Shown here: positions 18,607-27,403 of the stretch, piece by piece
Numbering within the stretch: position 1 is the first letter of the stretch
How the letters are laid out: every line of letters begins with the position of its first letter
Source: CBDFKK01 sp965248815
Lineage (GTDB): Bacteria > Pseudomonadota > Alphaproteobacteria > SMXP01
Length of the DNA stretch: 64,000 nt
Assembly (NCBI GenBank): GCA_965248815.1
Contig: CBDFKK010000008.1
Location: 62,001-126,000 of the forward strand
Direction: 5' to 3'
Notes under the pieces: generated by a model
Database searches by the model: none
What the model saw: only the letters and a program-made list of their open reading frames with translations
What the model was told of the DNA's origin: nothing
Position numbers and translations under genes: made by a program

Positions 18607-18680
18607 ACTGATACAACAGATGAGCCATATACTCCGCTAGCTCAAATCAAAATCTGTTCCAATTTATCTGATGACGGACA

Positions 18681-19182
18681 TTGTTGATATCAGTTATATA
18701 TGGACAACCGAAGGCTGGCTCTATCTCGCTGTCGTGATGGACTTATTTTCCCGGTGGATTGTCGGCTGGGCTGTCAGCGATCGGTTGAAGCGGGACTTGG
18801 CGCTTGAAGCCCTGCGCCGGGCTGTGGCTTTGCGGCGCCCGCCGCCGGGACTGATCCATCACTCTGATCGCGGCTCGCAATATTGCTCTATTGAGTATCG
18901 CGCTGCCCTGAAGAAAATCGGCGCCGTTGTGTCCATGTCCGGCAAAGGGAACTGTTACGACAATGCCGTCGTGGAAACTTTCTTCAAAACCATCAAATCA
19001 GAACTTGTCTGGCGAACGGTCTTCCAAACGCGCGCCCAGGCTGAAACAGAAATCGCTCAATACATTGACGGTTTTTATAACCCCGTCAGACGACATTCAG
19101 CATGCAACTATCAAAGCCCGATCCAATATGAAATGATGACCTAAACCAAAACCGTGCTCTCCACTCAAGCGGGGCAAGTCCA
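18681..19182 (+). pseudogene. IS-B fragment (C-terminal half of an IS3-family OrfB)
   Basis: Starts abruptly at VDISYIWTTEG and runs to the natural stop at 19144, then to the IS-B end (GCAAGTCCA at 19182). It looks identical to the right part of the complete IS-B at 47665-48894. The OrfA region and N-terminal half of OrfB were lost when IS-A copy 2 joined here. An ATG in the IS-A end gives a false start. Confidence 0.87.
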
Positions 19183-20022
19183 GATCGTTGATCTAGCGCT
19201 TGAAGAGCCTGAGTTGTCGCCGCGCGAGCTGGCTGTCAGGTTCACCGATACGCAAGGCTACTTCGTATCTGAAGCTTCGGTGTATCGCCTGCTCAAGGCT
19301 CTGGATCTGATCACCAGCCCAGCCTTTGTTGTCATCAAGGCGGCTGACGAGTTTACAGACAAGACCACGGCGCCAAATCAAATGTGGCAGACAGACTTCA
19401 CCTATCTCAAGGTCATCGGCTGGGGCTGGTTTTACCTGTCGACGATCCTGGATGACTTCTCGCGCTATATCATTGCGTGGAAACTCTGCACCACGATGAG
19501 GGTTGAGGACGTTACCGAAACGCTGGAAGCAGCTCTCGCCGAATCCGGGCTCGATCAAGTTAATGTCGTTCACAAGCCGCGCCTGCTGTCCGACAATGGC
19601 CCGTCTTATATTGCTGGCGATCTTGCTGACTGGATGGATGATCAAGGCATGAAGCATGTACGCGGTGCGCCTTATCATCCGCAGACGCAAGGCAAAATTG
19701 AGCGTTGGCATCAGACGCTCAAGAACCGCATCTTGCTGCAAAACTATTATCTGCCTGGCGACCTGGAAGCGCAGATCGAAGACTTCGTCGGCCACTACAA
19801 CCACCAGCGATATCACGAGAGCCTGAAGAACCTCACGCCTGCCGACGTCTACTTCGGGCGCGGCCAAACTATTCTATTGCAAAGAGAAAGGATTAAACGA
19901 AAAACAATCGAACACCGGCGCTTGCAACACCGCAAAGCCGCTGCTTAAATTGAAACAACAGATGAGCCAAAGACTCAGCTTGCTCAAATCGAAATCTGTT
20001 CCAATTTATCTGACGACGGACA
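19183..20022 (+). pseudogene. IS-A fragment (copy 5, diverged; C-terminal OrfB)
   Basis: Begins inside orfB at VDLALEEPELSPRELAV and continues through the catalytic core (WQTDFTYL, LSDNGPSY, GKIERWHQ) to the stop at 19948 and the terminal repeat ending GACGGACA at 20022. It differs from the other copies by many substitutions and is therefore older. IS-B had inserted into it, and its 5' part is gone. Confidence 0.87.
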
Positions 20023-20580
20023 GTCGGCTATGTCGGCGTTATCGGTCAGCAGGAAGGGATCGATCTGCTACTGCAGTCCGCGCGCCATATCGTGAAAGAG
20101 AAAAATCGGCAAGATGTGCAATTTGGCATTGTGGGGGGCGGACCAGAACTACAGGCCATGGAAGCGCTGGCAAAAGAAATGGGTTTAAAGGACCACGTCA
20201 CGTTTACGGGACGTGCGCCGGACGAGGAACTGCTTGCCATGCTGAACACCGCCGATGTTTGCGTCAATCCTGATCGCGTCAACGAGATGAATGACAAGTC
20301 GACCATGAACAAAATCATGGAATATATGGCGCTCGGCAAACCCATTGTTCAATTCGACTTGACCGAGGGCCGTGTTTCCGCAGGCGAGGCCTCGCTCTAC
20401 GCAAAGGCTAACGATCCGGTTGATATGGCGGAGAAAATATTGGAACTCTTGGAAGATCCCGAACGGCGCGCGCGCATGGGCGCCTTCGGGCGCAAGCGGG
20501 TGAGCGAAGAGCTCGCATGGAGCCACGAGGCGCCGAAGCTTCTCGCGGCCTATGACCATCTCTTTGAAGTAAAACCTTAG
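20023..20580 (+). pseudogene. Glycosyltransferase family 4, C-terminal half, truncated by IS-A
   Basis: The frame is open from the IS edge: VGYVGVIGQQEGIDLLL, then FGIVGGGPELQAMEAL, VTFTGRAPDEELL and the GT-B nucleotide-sugar site VNEMNDKSTMNKIMEYMALGKPIV. This is the donor-binding domain of a GT4 enzyme, usually in exopolysaccharide or O-antigen clusters. The N-terminal acceptor domain is missing, so it is inactive as it stands. Confidence 0.88.
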
Positions 20581-20598
20581 AGACTCGCTTTAAGCATC

Positions 20599-20675
20599 TG
20601 GCGGGAGTGACGAGACTCGAACTCGCGACCTCTGGCGTGACAGGCCAGCGCTCTAACCAACTGAGCTACACCCCC
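20599..20675 (-). tRNA. tRNA-Asp (GTC)
   Basis: A 77-nt cloverleaf with acceptor arm GGGGGTG pairing CACTCCC, D arm TAGCTCAGTTGGTTAGA, anticodon loop CTGTCAC (anticodon GTC at 20641-20639), T loop TTCGAGT and encoded CCA. Structure and identity residues agree with alphaproteobacterial tRNA-Asp. Confidence 0.95.
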
Positions 20676-20745
20676 GGAATTGGGCTCGGGGCCCGGGCGA
20701 GAGGCGTTGATATAGAGGCCTCTGCTGGCCCTTGTCAACGTGGCC

Positions 20746-21141
20746 TCAATAGGTCACGAATTGGTAGATCAGCCAGATTGAAGCGACCACGATAACCAGC
20801 AAAGTTAGTGCCGCGCCGACAGCGCGCAGTGCCGTTGTGGCGGTATCCCAATTCAGACCCATCGGATGCAAAATGCGGCCGACGACAAGCGCGGCGCCCA
20901 TGGCGTGAATGGCGTTTTGCGGCACATTGGTCATTTCCAATATAGCCATCAATATGAGCGCCAGCGGGACATATTCTGTGAAATTGCCATGGCGGCGGAT
21001 TTCGAGTCCCAAATCCTTGTTGCCGCCGTCATAGAGAGGAATCCCAAGCTTGGCTCGCAAGGGACCGACGCGAAACGTCAAGACTGCAAAAACGAGACCT
21101 AACAGACCGGCATAAAGACCGGTGATCAGGGGGAGTGTCAT
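20746..21141 (-). CDS. MAPEG-family membrane protein
   Basis: 131 residues from an ATG preceded by AAGGAG. Four transmembrane helices, with the family signature RRHGNFTEYVPLAL between helices 1 and 2 and ALVVGRILHPMGL in the third. Bacterial MAPEG proteins resemble microsomal glutathione transferases, but most are uncharacterised. A stem-loop lies in the leader (21162-21185). Confidence 0.88.
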   Translation of the reverse strand: MTLPLITGLYAGLLGLVFAVLTFRVGPLRAKLGIPLYDGGNKDLGLEIRRHGNFTEYVPLALILMAILEMTNVPQNAIHAMGAALVVGRILHPMGLNWDTATTALRAVGAALTLLVIVVASIWLIYQFVTY

Positions 21142-21161
21142 GGCGCTCTCCTTTGCTTCGC

Positions 21162-21185
21162 CTGCCGGCCCGCGCGAGCCGGCAG
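21162..21185 (-). other. 8-bp perfect stem-loop in the MAPEG leader
   Basis: CTGCCGGC and GCCGGCAG pair with an 8-nt loop, about 10 bases upstream of the AAGGAG ribosome site. No T-run follows, so it is not an ordinary terminator in this direction. It could influence mRNA stability or translation. Confidence 0.4.
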
Positions 21186-21314
21186 TCGTAACTCTAATTT
21201 TATCATAAATCTGCGGAATGCAATGCAAAGAGAGCCGTTCGTTAACGGACGATCGGGCCGATATCCGCGCTGTTACATCAGAATTTAGTTGAGGAAAGCT
21301 CCGGACGCGTTGTC

Positions 21315-22217
21315 TTATTGAGCTGCCCGAATGAAATCTGCGAGCTCCGTGTTAAATCGTTCCGACGCTTCCATAAACGGGGAATGGGCCACGCCCGGAT
21401 AGGTGCTCAATCGCACATCGTCGAAGTGCGCCATAATTGGAGGGTAAGCCTCAATATTGACCGCCTGATCCACTTCGCCATGAGTGAACAGAACCGGCAC
21501 TGTCACGCGATCCGCGACATCTTCATTACCCCAGGGGTGACCCCCCATCACGCGGCGTACATAGGCCGGCAGCATGAGCGCGGAAGCGACCATAAGATCT
21601 TGCTCCGCCTGCGGACGTTCGCTGGCGGTTAGAAACCCAAGCAGCTGACGGCTTGCGCCCAAATAGACCTCGATGTCGGTTGAGTCAGTGGCTCGTTCTT
21701 CACGGTTCGGATCGTCTGGGTCCCGCATCATATCTGGGCGCGGACCAAAACCGGCGGTCGTACCGACAAAGTTGATCCCGGCAATGCCATCGGACCCATA
21801 ATGGCGGATATAATCCATGACGATCATGCCGCCGAAAGACCAGCCGACCAGGACAGGCCGATTAACCCCGGTGGCTGCCATGACGGCAGCGATATCGTCA
21901 GCGTAGATTTCGGTGCTGGCATAACTTTCCGCATCCCAAGGTTTGCCGGACGCGCCATGACCGCGCAGATCAAGCGAGACCAAATGAAACTCGTCCGCCA
22001 GCGCCGATGAGCGCTGCACCCTCCAACTGATATAGCTCTGAGAAAAGCCATGAATAAAAAGAATGCCGGGCCCGTCTTTGTTTCCCGACTGTTGAACCGA
22101 AAGCGGCACACCGCCCGCGCCCTCGACCATGAGAAACTCAAGCTCGTCGGCGTTGGCCAACCCCGTTCTCAAAACCATCAAGCAAGCAACTAGAATGGAA
22201 AAAATTCGACCGGACAT
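21315..22217 (-). CDS. Secreted alpha/beta hydrolase
   Basis: 300 residues with a signal peptide ending near GLANAD. GILFIHGFSQSYISW (oxyanion), nucleophile elbow GWSFGG, acid in THGEVDQAVN and catalytic His in GVAHSPFME are all present, so the triad is complete. A periplasmic esterase, epoxide hydrolase-like or lactonase role is possible; substrate unknown. Confidence 0.9.
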   Translation of the reverse strand: MSGRIFSILVACLMVLRTGLANADELEFLMVEGAGGVPLSVQQSGNKDGPGILFIHGFSQSYISWRVQRSSALADEFHLVSLDLRGHGASGKPWDAESYASTEIYADDIAAVMAATGVNRPVLVGWSFGGMIVMDYIRHYGSDGIAGINFVGTTAGFGPRPDMMRDPDDPNREERATDSTDIEVYLGASRQLLGFLTASERPQAEQDLMVASALMLPAYVRRVMGGHPWGNEDVADRVTVPVLFTHGEVDQAVNIEAYPPIMAHFDDVRLSTYPGVAHSPFMEASERFNTELADFIRAAQ

Positions 22218-22282
22218 ATGCCACCTCGGGGATCACAACGCACGGAAATGGAATTCGACTGTAAACTTATACCAATCGCCAC

Positions 22283-22316
22283 AACAAAACGCCCCGCCTT
22301 GAGACAAGACGGGGCG
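22283..22316 (-). terminator. Rho-independent terminator
   Basis: Read on the minus strand, CGCCCCG pairs CGGGGCG with an inner CTTG/CAAG extension, followed by GTTTTGTTG. It lies just after the stop of the small secreted protein gene and before the hydrolase start. Confidence 0.75.
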
Positions 22317-22366
22317 CAGATTTGTTGCTGATCCGACCTCAATGAAGAGCGGATCGAGAAGCTGAC

Positions 22367-22723
22367 TTATTCAGCTGCTTCCCATGTGCCGCTTTGGAAA
22401 CCGCAACCGATTTCAAGACCGGCAGGATCGCCTTCATAATATACGACGCTGGTGCCTTCCATGACGCATGAGCCAACGGTGCCTTCGGCGGTGCAGTCGT
22501 CTGCGCTATGAGCCGCTTCGCTGTTTTCGTCGGTCGTGCCGATAGTCGTACACGCTGCTTCGTCCTGATTGGTTTGGCAAACCTTGTAAGGGCCGGCAAA
22601 CATGTTCTTCATGGTGAAGCTACATGAGCCTGCACTTTCGCCGGCTTCGTGAGAAGCGGCAAACGCACCGGTCGAAAGGCCCATAATGCCAATAGCGGCG
22701 ACGGCTGCTAATAGATACTTCAT
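22367..22723 (-). CDS. Small secreted cysteine-containing protein
   Basis: 118 residues from an ATG preceded by GAAGGAG. The signal peptide MKYLLAAVAAIGIMGLST ends near AFAAS. The mature chain is acidic with six cysteines that could form three disulfides and no recognisable domain. It has its own terminator downstream, so it is likely monocistronic. Function unknown. Confidence 0.8.
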   Translation of the reverse strand: MKYLLAAVAAIGIMGLSTGAFAASHEAGESAGSCSFTMKNMFAGPYKVCQTNQDEAACTTIGTTDENSEAAHSADDCTAEGTVGSCVMEGTSVVYYEGDPAGLEIGCGFQSGTWEAAE

Positions 22724-22974
22724 AACTGTCGTTCTCCTTCTTTGGTCAATCAAAAGAAACCGCATCAACGAGAAATTCTCGCCGCAACGGACAAGGGGGT
22801 TCGCCGTACCGGAGTTTTCAAATGAATAAAATATAGAGAATTCGAGACACCGGCCCTCAACTCTACTCCACCCCTTATTATTACTGTGTCCCGTGTACCT
22901 TGCAGGGCACTTTAGTCCACGACTACACTGGCGTGCAAGACATCACCAATTCTTGCCACGGGGAGGCAACCATT

Positions 22975-24414
22975 ATGTGGATACGCAAAAGCGATGAAGA
23001 CCGCCGTCTGAAGCGATTTACGCCAATTCCGACCCAGGTCGTCAGTAACGAAGAGTTTATCCCCATGCCCCAATCCGCCGATCAGCGGAAGGTCGAGCAT
23101 CGAATCAATGAGCTGGCCGACGGGTCCGCCAAGAAGCTCGGCCAATCACGTCGTGAATTTCTGGCAACCACAGGGGGTATGGCGGCGGCCTTCATGGCCA
23201 TGAACGACATCTTCGGCAGCTACTTTAGAGTCAACGAGGCAGAGGCGTCTGAACACGCCGCCTATCAGGAGACCTGGCCGAAGGACGAATTCATCTTCGA
23301 CGTCCAGCTTCACCATGTGAAGGACTCGATCACCGGCCCCATGGCGTTTCGGCGCATTGCAGCTCAGCTCGGGCTTAACTCCGCTCTGGAAGGAGAGACA
23401 CCGGCTGGTGATGAATTGCACCTCGCCAACTTCATGAAAGAGGTCTTCTTCGACAGCGACACCGTGATGGGCATCATCACCGGCGCTCCGATACCGGACA
23501 ACGAGAACAGCATTCTGCCCGCGGAGCTCATGATCAACACGCGCGAAACCTTGAACGAGATTTCCGGATCTAAGCGCATGCTCAGCCACGGCCTCGCCGC
23601 ACCCAACGTGCCCGGTGGCATGGACGAGATCCTGCGCGAAGCCGAAGAGCTGAAACCCGACGGCTGGAAATGCTACACGGGCACGCCGGTTAATCCCTGG
23701 CGCTTCGACGACGAAAAAGTCGCCTACCCCTTCTTCGAAAAATGTTTGGAATTGGGCATTACAAATATTTCGGTTCACAAGGGATTGCCGCTCCCCGGCA
23801 CGACCGCGGAACATTGCAGCCCCATCGACATTAAGAAAGCGGCCCTCGATTGGCCCGACATTACGTTCATTGTCTATCACTCGGGCTACAGGCATTTGAG
23901 CAACGAGTTACCTGCTGGCGAGGCCGGTGTCGGCGAAGACGGCTATCTCGAGTGGACGACCGACCTCGTCACCGAAAAGTTGACGCTCACCGAAGGCATG
24001 GACAATGTCTATATGGAACTCGGCAGCGTCTTCGGCCATACCGCCATTACCCATCCGCTTGTCTGCGGTCACCTAATGGGTCAGCTGATCAAAGCCTTCG
24101 GTTCAGACCACATTGTCTGGGGCACCGATTGCATTTGGTGGGGTTCGCCTCAATGGCAAATTGAAGCCTTCCGCCGTTTCCAAATTCCCGAAGAGCTACA
24201 AGAAAAGTTCGACTACGCGGCGATTACCGACGAAGACCGCAAAAAGATTTTCGGTCTCAATGCCGCCGGCATTTACGGCGTCGACGTGGCCGCCGCGCGC
24301 ACGCAATTCCCGGATGACTCCATGACGAAGTACAAGCAAGACTATCAGCAGGAAGGCGCCCTCCCCAGCAATACGCAATATGGCTGGATCCGCGACCTCA
24401 GTAGGCGCGCCTAG
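22975..24414 (+). CDS. Tat-exported amidohydrolase (PF04909-type)
   Basis: 479 residues from the ATG at 22975, preceded by GGGGAGG. A twin-arginine signal (SRREFLATTGGMAAAF) lies about 57 residues inside the protein, behind a charged N-terminal extension. The TIM-barrel amidohydrolase part shows DVQLHHV, ISVHKGLP, VYHSGYRH and GTDCIWWG, containing the His/Asp metal-ligand positions of the family. DIFGSYFRV follows the Tat helix. Probably a periplasmic hydrolase or decarboxylase; substrate unknown. Confidence 0.87.
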   Translation: MWIRKSDEDRRLKRFTPIPTQVVSNEEFIPMPQSADQRKVEHRINELADGSAKKLGQSRREFLATTGGMAAAFMAMNDIFGSYFRVNEAEASEHAAYQETWPKDEFIFDVQLHHVKDSITGPMAFRRIAAQLGLNSALEGETPAGDELHLANFMKEVFFDSDTVMGIITGAPIPDNENSILPAELMINTRETLNEISGSKRMLSHGLAAPNVPGGMDEILREAEELKPDGWKCYTGTPVNPWRFDDEKVAYPFFEKCLELGITNISVHKGLPLPGTTAEHCSPIDIKKAALDWPDITFIVYHSGYRHLSNELPAGEAGVGEDGYLEWTTDLVTEKLTLTEGMDNVYMELGSVFGHTAITHPLVCGHLMGQLIKAFGSDHIVWGTDCIWWGSPQWQIEAFRRFQIPEELQEKFDYAAITDEDRKKIFGLNAAGIYGVDVAAARTQFPDDSMTKYKQDYQQEGALPSNTQYGWIRDLSRRA

Positions 24415-24482
24415 ACACAAATGTGATTCTGGACCAATGGCCAAACCGCAAGTGATCTGGACTCCCGGGACGTGCTCATTAT

Positions 24483-24650
24483 CTAGCAGGGAGTGAAATT
24501 TGCGGCACCGCCTACCGCGTTACCAATGAAATTGAACACAGCGCTAGTGATACGTGCCTTGTTGGCAGCAATGTCGGCAAGAAAGAAAATGATAATCGAC
24601 AAGACAATCGGATAGGTCCATCCCCAGTAGTTGCTGAAGATGATCGTCAT
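24483..24650 (-). CDS. Small membrane protein (55 aa)
   Basis: Begins with ATG ten bases after the stop of the upstream membrane gene. One strong transmembrane helix (YPIVLSIIIFFLADIAA) and a short glycine/alanine tail. Close spacing suggests it is cotranscribed and perhaps partners the 207-residue protein. No family recognised. Confidence 0.5.
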   Translation of the reverse strand: MTIIFSNYWGWTYPIVLSIIIFFLADIAANKARITSAVFNFIGNAVGGAANFTPC

Positions 24651-24659
24651 GACCCAATC

Positions 24660-25283
24660 CTAATCGAAGACATACATGGAAGCTGCCAATATCGTCGATA
24701 TCGTCAGCACGATCGAAAACGGCAAGAGATGTGCTGCTGCTTTGCCTCGAAAGATCGACAGAACCAAAGCAAAGAATAGAGCGACAAGACTGCTGCCACT
24801 AAAGATCTGCAGATCTCCAGGCAGCTCGCCCATGATGTTATCGTACTCGCTTACGACGAGATTGCGCATCCGATCAAGCGCGATTCCATATCGCTCGATC
24901 GCCGCTTTGAAATAGGCCACCACAGCTTTTTCCGCCTGATCTCGCCGCTCGCAGTCCAACTTGCAAGCCGCCGCCAGAATATCTGCAATAAATCCCGCTA
25001 TGCCCGCCTCAAGGCCGGTATGCAGCGACTGGATCTCGCCCTCAAGCCGATCAGAAAAAATTCCTGCAAATTCGGATACTTTGTCAGCCGTTTCTGAACT
25101 GGCAATCGCCCCTAGTTGATCGTCAACTCGCTCACGCACTTTGGAAATCGCAAAATCGCGGGTTCGCATATCGAAGTCTCTGGGCGCTAACGTGATATAG
25201 AGAAACAGAGCAGCGAACGCCGCAGAACCCAATGCTGACAGAAAAATATTTGTTTTGCGTACCGTATCTAAATTCATGAACAT
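24660..25283 (-). CDS. Hypothetical membrane protein with coiled-coil-like central domain
   Basis: 207 residues from ATG 25283 (ATG 25277 is equally possible). One N-terminal transmembrane helix (IFLSALGSAAFAALFLYITL), a helical hydrophilic region of about 115 residues with a Cys-x-x-x-Cys, and two C-terminal helices. No motif recognised. It is divergent from the truncated methyltransferase. Confidence 0.65.
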   Translation of the reverse strand: MFMNLDTVRKTNIFLSALGSAAFAALFLYITLAPRDFDMRTRDFAISKVRERVDDQLGAIASSETADKVSEFAGIFSDRLEGEIQSLHTGLEAGIAGFIADILAAACKLDCERRDQAEKAVVAYFKAAIERYGIALDRMRNLVVSEYDNIMGELPGDLQIFSGSSLVALFFALVLSIFRGKAAAHLLPFSIVLTISTILAASMYVFD

Positions 25284-25393
25284 TCGGTCGCCGGGACGGT
25301 TTGCTAGCGATAAGATTAAGCTAATATTACTCCTCAAACCAGTTAACAAGAATTGACAGATTTGACGCCAACACGAGGCGCGACTGACGACCC

Positions 25394-25890
25394 ATGACCG
25401 ATCGCGATCTCATCGACGAGCAAATCGCTTACTACCGCGCCCGCGCGCCGGAGTATGACGATTGGTTCATGCGCCGCGGACGCCACTATGACACCGTCGG
25501 TCCGGCAGAAAAACAAAAGTGGCGGGATGAAGTGGCTGTCGTAAAGGCGGCACTTGACACCTTTCGACCCCATGGTGACGTGCTCGAACTCGCTTGTGGC
25601 ACGGGCTGGTGGACCGAAACACTCTTTCCTTATTGCGACACGTTGACCGCCGTCGATGCATCGCCGGAAGTCATCGCACTGAACAAAGAGCGCGTAAAAT
25701 TCGACGAAATCAAGTACGTCCAAGCCGACATTTTTGCGTTCGAGCCTGATCAGCACTACGACGTCGTCTTTTTGGGCTTTTGGCTGTCCCATGTGCCGGA
25801 CACAAGGTTTGAAACCTTTTGGGACCTGGTTCGAAGTGCGTTGAAACCTTCTGGACGCTGGTTCTTTATCGATACCCTGAAGTCCGGGAA
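25394..25890 (+). pseudogene. Class I SAM-dependent methyltransferase, truncated by IS-A
   Basis: About 165 residues remain: motif I VLELACGTGWWT, acidic motif II AVDASPEV, YVQADIFAF and DVVFLGFWLSHV (motif post-I to IV region), then GRWFFIDT. After SGN the frame enters IS-A. The last beta-strands of the fold are missing. Substrate unknown; probably non-functional. Confidence 0.85.
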
Positions 25891-25964
25891 TGTCCGTCAT
25901 CAGATAAATTGGAACAGATTTCGGTTTGAGCTAGCGGAGTATATGGCTCATCTGTTGTATCAGT

Positions 25965-26945
25965 TTAAGCAGCGGCTTTGCTGTGTTGCAAGCGCCGATG
26001 CTCGATCGTTTTTCGCTTGATCCTTTCTCTTTGCAATAGAATGGTTTGGCCGCGCCCAAAGTAAACATCTGCGGGCGTGAGGTTTTGCAGACTCTCGTGA
26101 TAGCGCTGGTGATTGTAGTGACCCACGAACTCATCGATCTGCGCTTCAAGATCGCCAGGTAGGTAATAGTTTTCCAGCAAGATGCGGTTCTTGAGCGTTT
26201 GATGCCAACGCTCGATTTTGCCTTGCGTTTGCGGATGATACGGCGCGCCGCGAACATGCCTCATGCCTTGATCATCCATCCAGTCAGCAAGATCGCCGGC
26301 AATATAACTTGAACCATTGTCAGATAGCAGACGCGGCTTGTGTGCGACATTTGCCTGATCGCAACCCGATGCCTCCAGAGCCATTTCCAACGTATCAGTG
26401 ACGTCTTCAGCTCTCATCGTGGTGCACAGCTTCCACGCAATGATGTAGCGCGAGAAGTCATCAAGAATCGTAGAGAGATAAAACCAGCCCCAGCCGATGA
26501 CCTTGAGGTAGGTGAAGTCGGTCTGCCACATTTGATTTGGCGCCGTGGTCTTGTCGCGGAACTCATTGGCAGCCTTGATGACCACGAAGGCCGGGCTGGT
26601 AATCAGATCAAGAGCTTTGAGCAGGCGGTACACTGAAGCTTCGGATACAAAATAGCTTTGCGTATCAGTGAACCGCACTGCCAACTCGCGCGGGCTCAGT
26701 TCCGGTTCCTGAAGAGCCATATCGACGATCCGCTCTCGAATATCATCGGGGATGCGGTTCCACACGCGTTTTGGCTTGGGAGACCGGTCTTCCAATGCTT
26801 GTACGCCACCACGCAAATACCGGTCGTACCATCGGTAAAACGTCGTTGCCGGGATGCCGAGCTTGTCCAGCGTCCGCAGCACCGGGAGATGGGATCGCTC
26901 GACTAGGCGGATGATCTCGAGCTTCTCCGATGCGGGGTATCTCAT
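25965..26945 (-). CDS. IS-A transposase OrfB (copy 3)
   Basis: 326 residues, the same protein sequence as copies 1 and 4, with intact DDE residues (WQTDFTYL, LSDNGSSY, GKIERWHQ). Overlaps orfA by ATGA. Confidence 0.9.
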   Translation of the reverse strand: MRYPASEKLEIIRLVERSHLPVLRTLDKLGIPATTFYRWYDRYLRGGVQALEDRSPKPKRVWNRIPDDIRERIVDMALQEPELSPRELAVRFTDTQSYFVSEASVYRLLKALDLITSPAFVVIKAANEFRDKTTAPNQMWQTDFTYLKVIGWGWFYLSTILDDFSRYIIAWKLCTTMRAEDVTDTLEMALEASGCDQANVAHKPRLLSDNGSSYIAGDLADWMDDQGMRHVRGAPYHPQTQGKIERWHQTLKNRILLENYYLPGDLEAQIDEFVGHYNHQRYHESLQNLTPADVYFGRGQTILLQRERIKRKTIEHRRLQHSKAAA

Positions 26946-27316
26946 GCGCCGTCTCCCCCATCCCCGATCATGCTTTTTTTAAGCAGCCGGTTCTCCAGCA
27001 CCTGTTCGGCAAGCGCTTCCTTGAGGTCATGCCTCTCGCGGCGCAGGTCCTTGACCTCGCCCGAGGACGCCTGGCGGGCGGTATCCCCCGAAAGCCGCTT
27101 CTTGCCGGCTTCCAGGAACTCCTTCGACCAGCTGTAGTAGAGGCTCTCGGCGATCCCTTCCCGACGGCACAGCTCGGCGATGCTGTCCTCGCCGCGCAGG
27201 CCCGAGAGCACAATCCGGATCTTCTCTTCAGCTGAATATTGCTTGCGCGTCTTGCGCCGGATGTCCCGTACCGCCGTCTCGGCGCCGTCCTTCAAACTCA
27301 TGGATTTCTGGCTCAT
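26942..27316 (-). CDS. IS-A OrfA (copy 3)
   Basis: 124 residues, same sequence as copy 1: helix-turn-helix plus coiled coil, with the A7 run near its end. Confidence 0.88.
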   Translation of the reverse strand: MSQKSMSLKDGAETAVRDIRRKTRKQYSAEEKIRIVLSGLRGEDSIAELCRREGIAESLYYSWSKEFLEAGKKRLSGDTARQASSGEVKDLRRERHDLKEALAEQVLENRLLKKSMIGDGGDGA

Positions 27317-27403
27317 CTGCGTTCCCTTCGGTCACGACGATGAGCCAGAAATCCTCCGTTACACAATCAACTCCATCTGTCCCACAGGCGCTGATGTCAG
27401 ACA

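Larger units (their letters stand above)
17169..18680 (+). mobile_element. IS-A copy 2 (mosaic variant)
   Basis: The left end TGTCCGGCGTCAG and right end ending GACGGACA are IS-A-type terminal repeats. The first 300 bp (orfA N-terminus) and about 17631-17710 differ from the other copies, while 17471-17630 and most of the rest look identical to them. No target duplication. The left neighbour is a cut kinase gene and the right neighbour is a cut IS-B transposase. Confidence 0.88.
25891..27403 (-). mobile_element. IS-A copy 3
   Basis: Appears nearly identical to copies 1 and 4, with the same terminal repeats. Flanks TCCGGGAA (left) and TAGTCACG (right) share no duplication. A methyltransferase is cut on the left and an MBOAT gene on the right, which implies a recombination junction. 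Confidence 0.92.

Noticed and set aside
18671..18690. ATG-started 157-codon transposase-like ORF as a complete gene
   Set aside because: The start codon comes from the adjoining IS-A terminal repeat; the real gene is a truncated IS-B OrfB.
19193..19867. Leftward ORF of 224 codons in the IS island
   Set aside because: Mirror frame of the IS-A transposase fragment.
25343..25900. Leftward 185-codon ORF
   Set aside because: Antisense of the methyltransferase, which shows clear SAM motifs on the plus strand.
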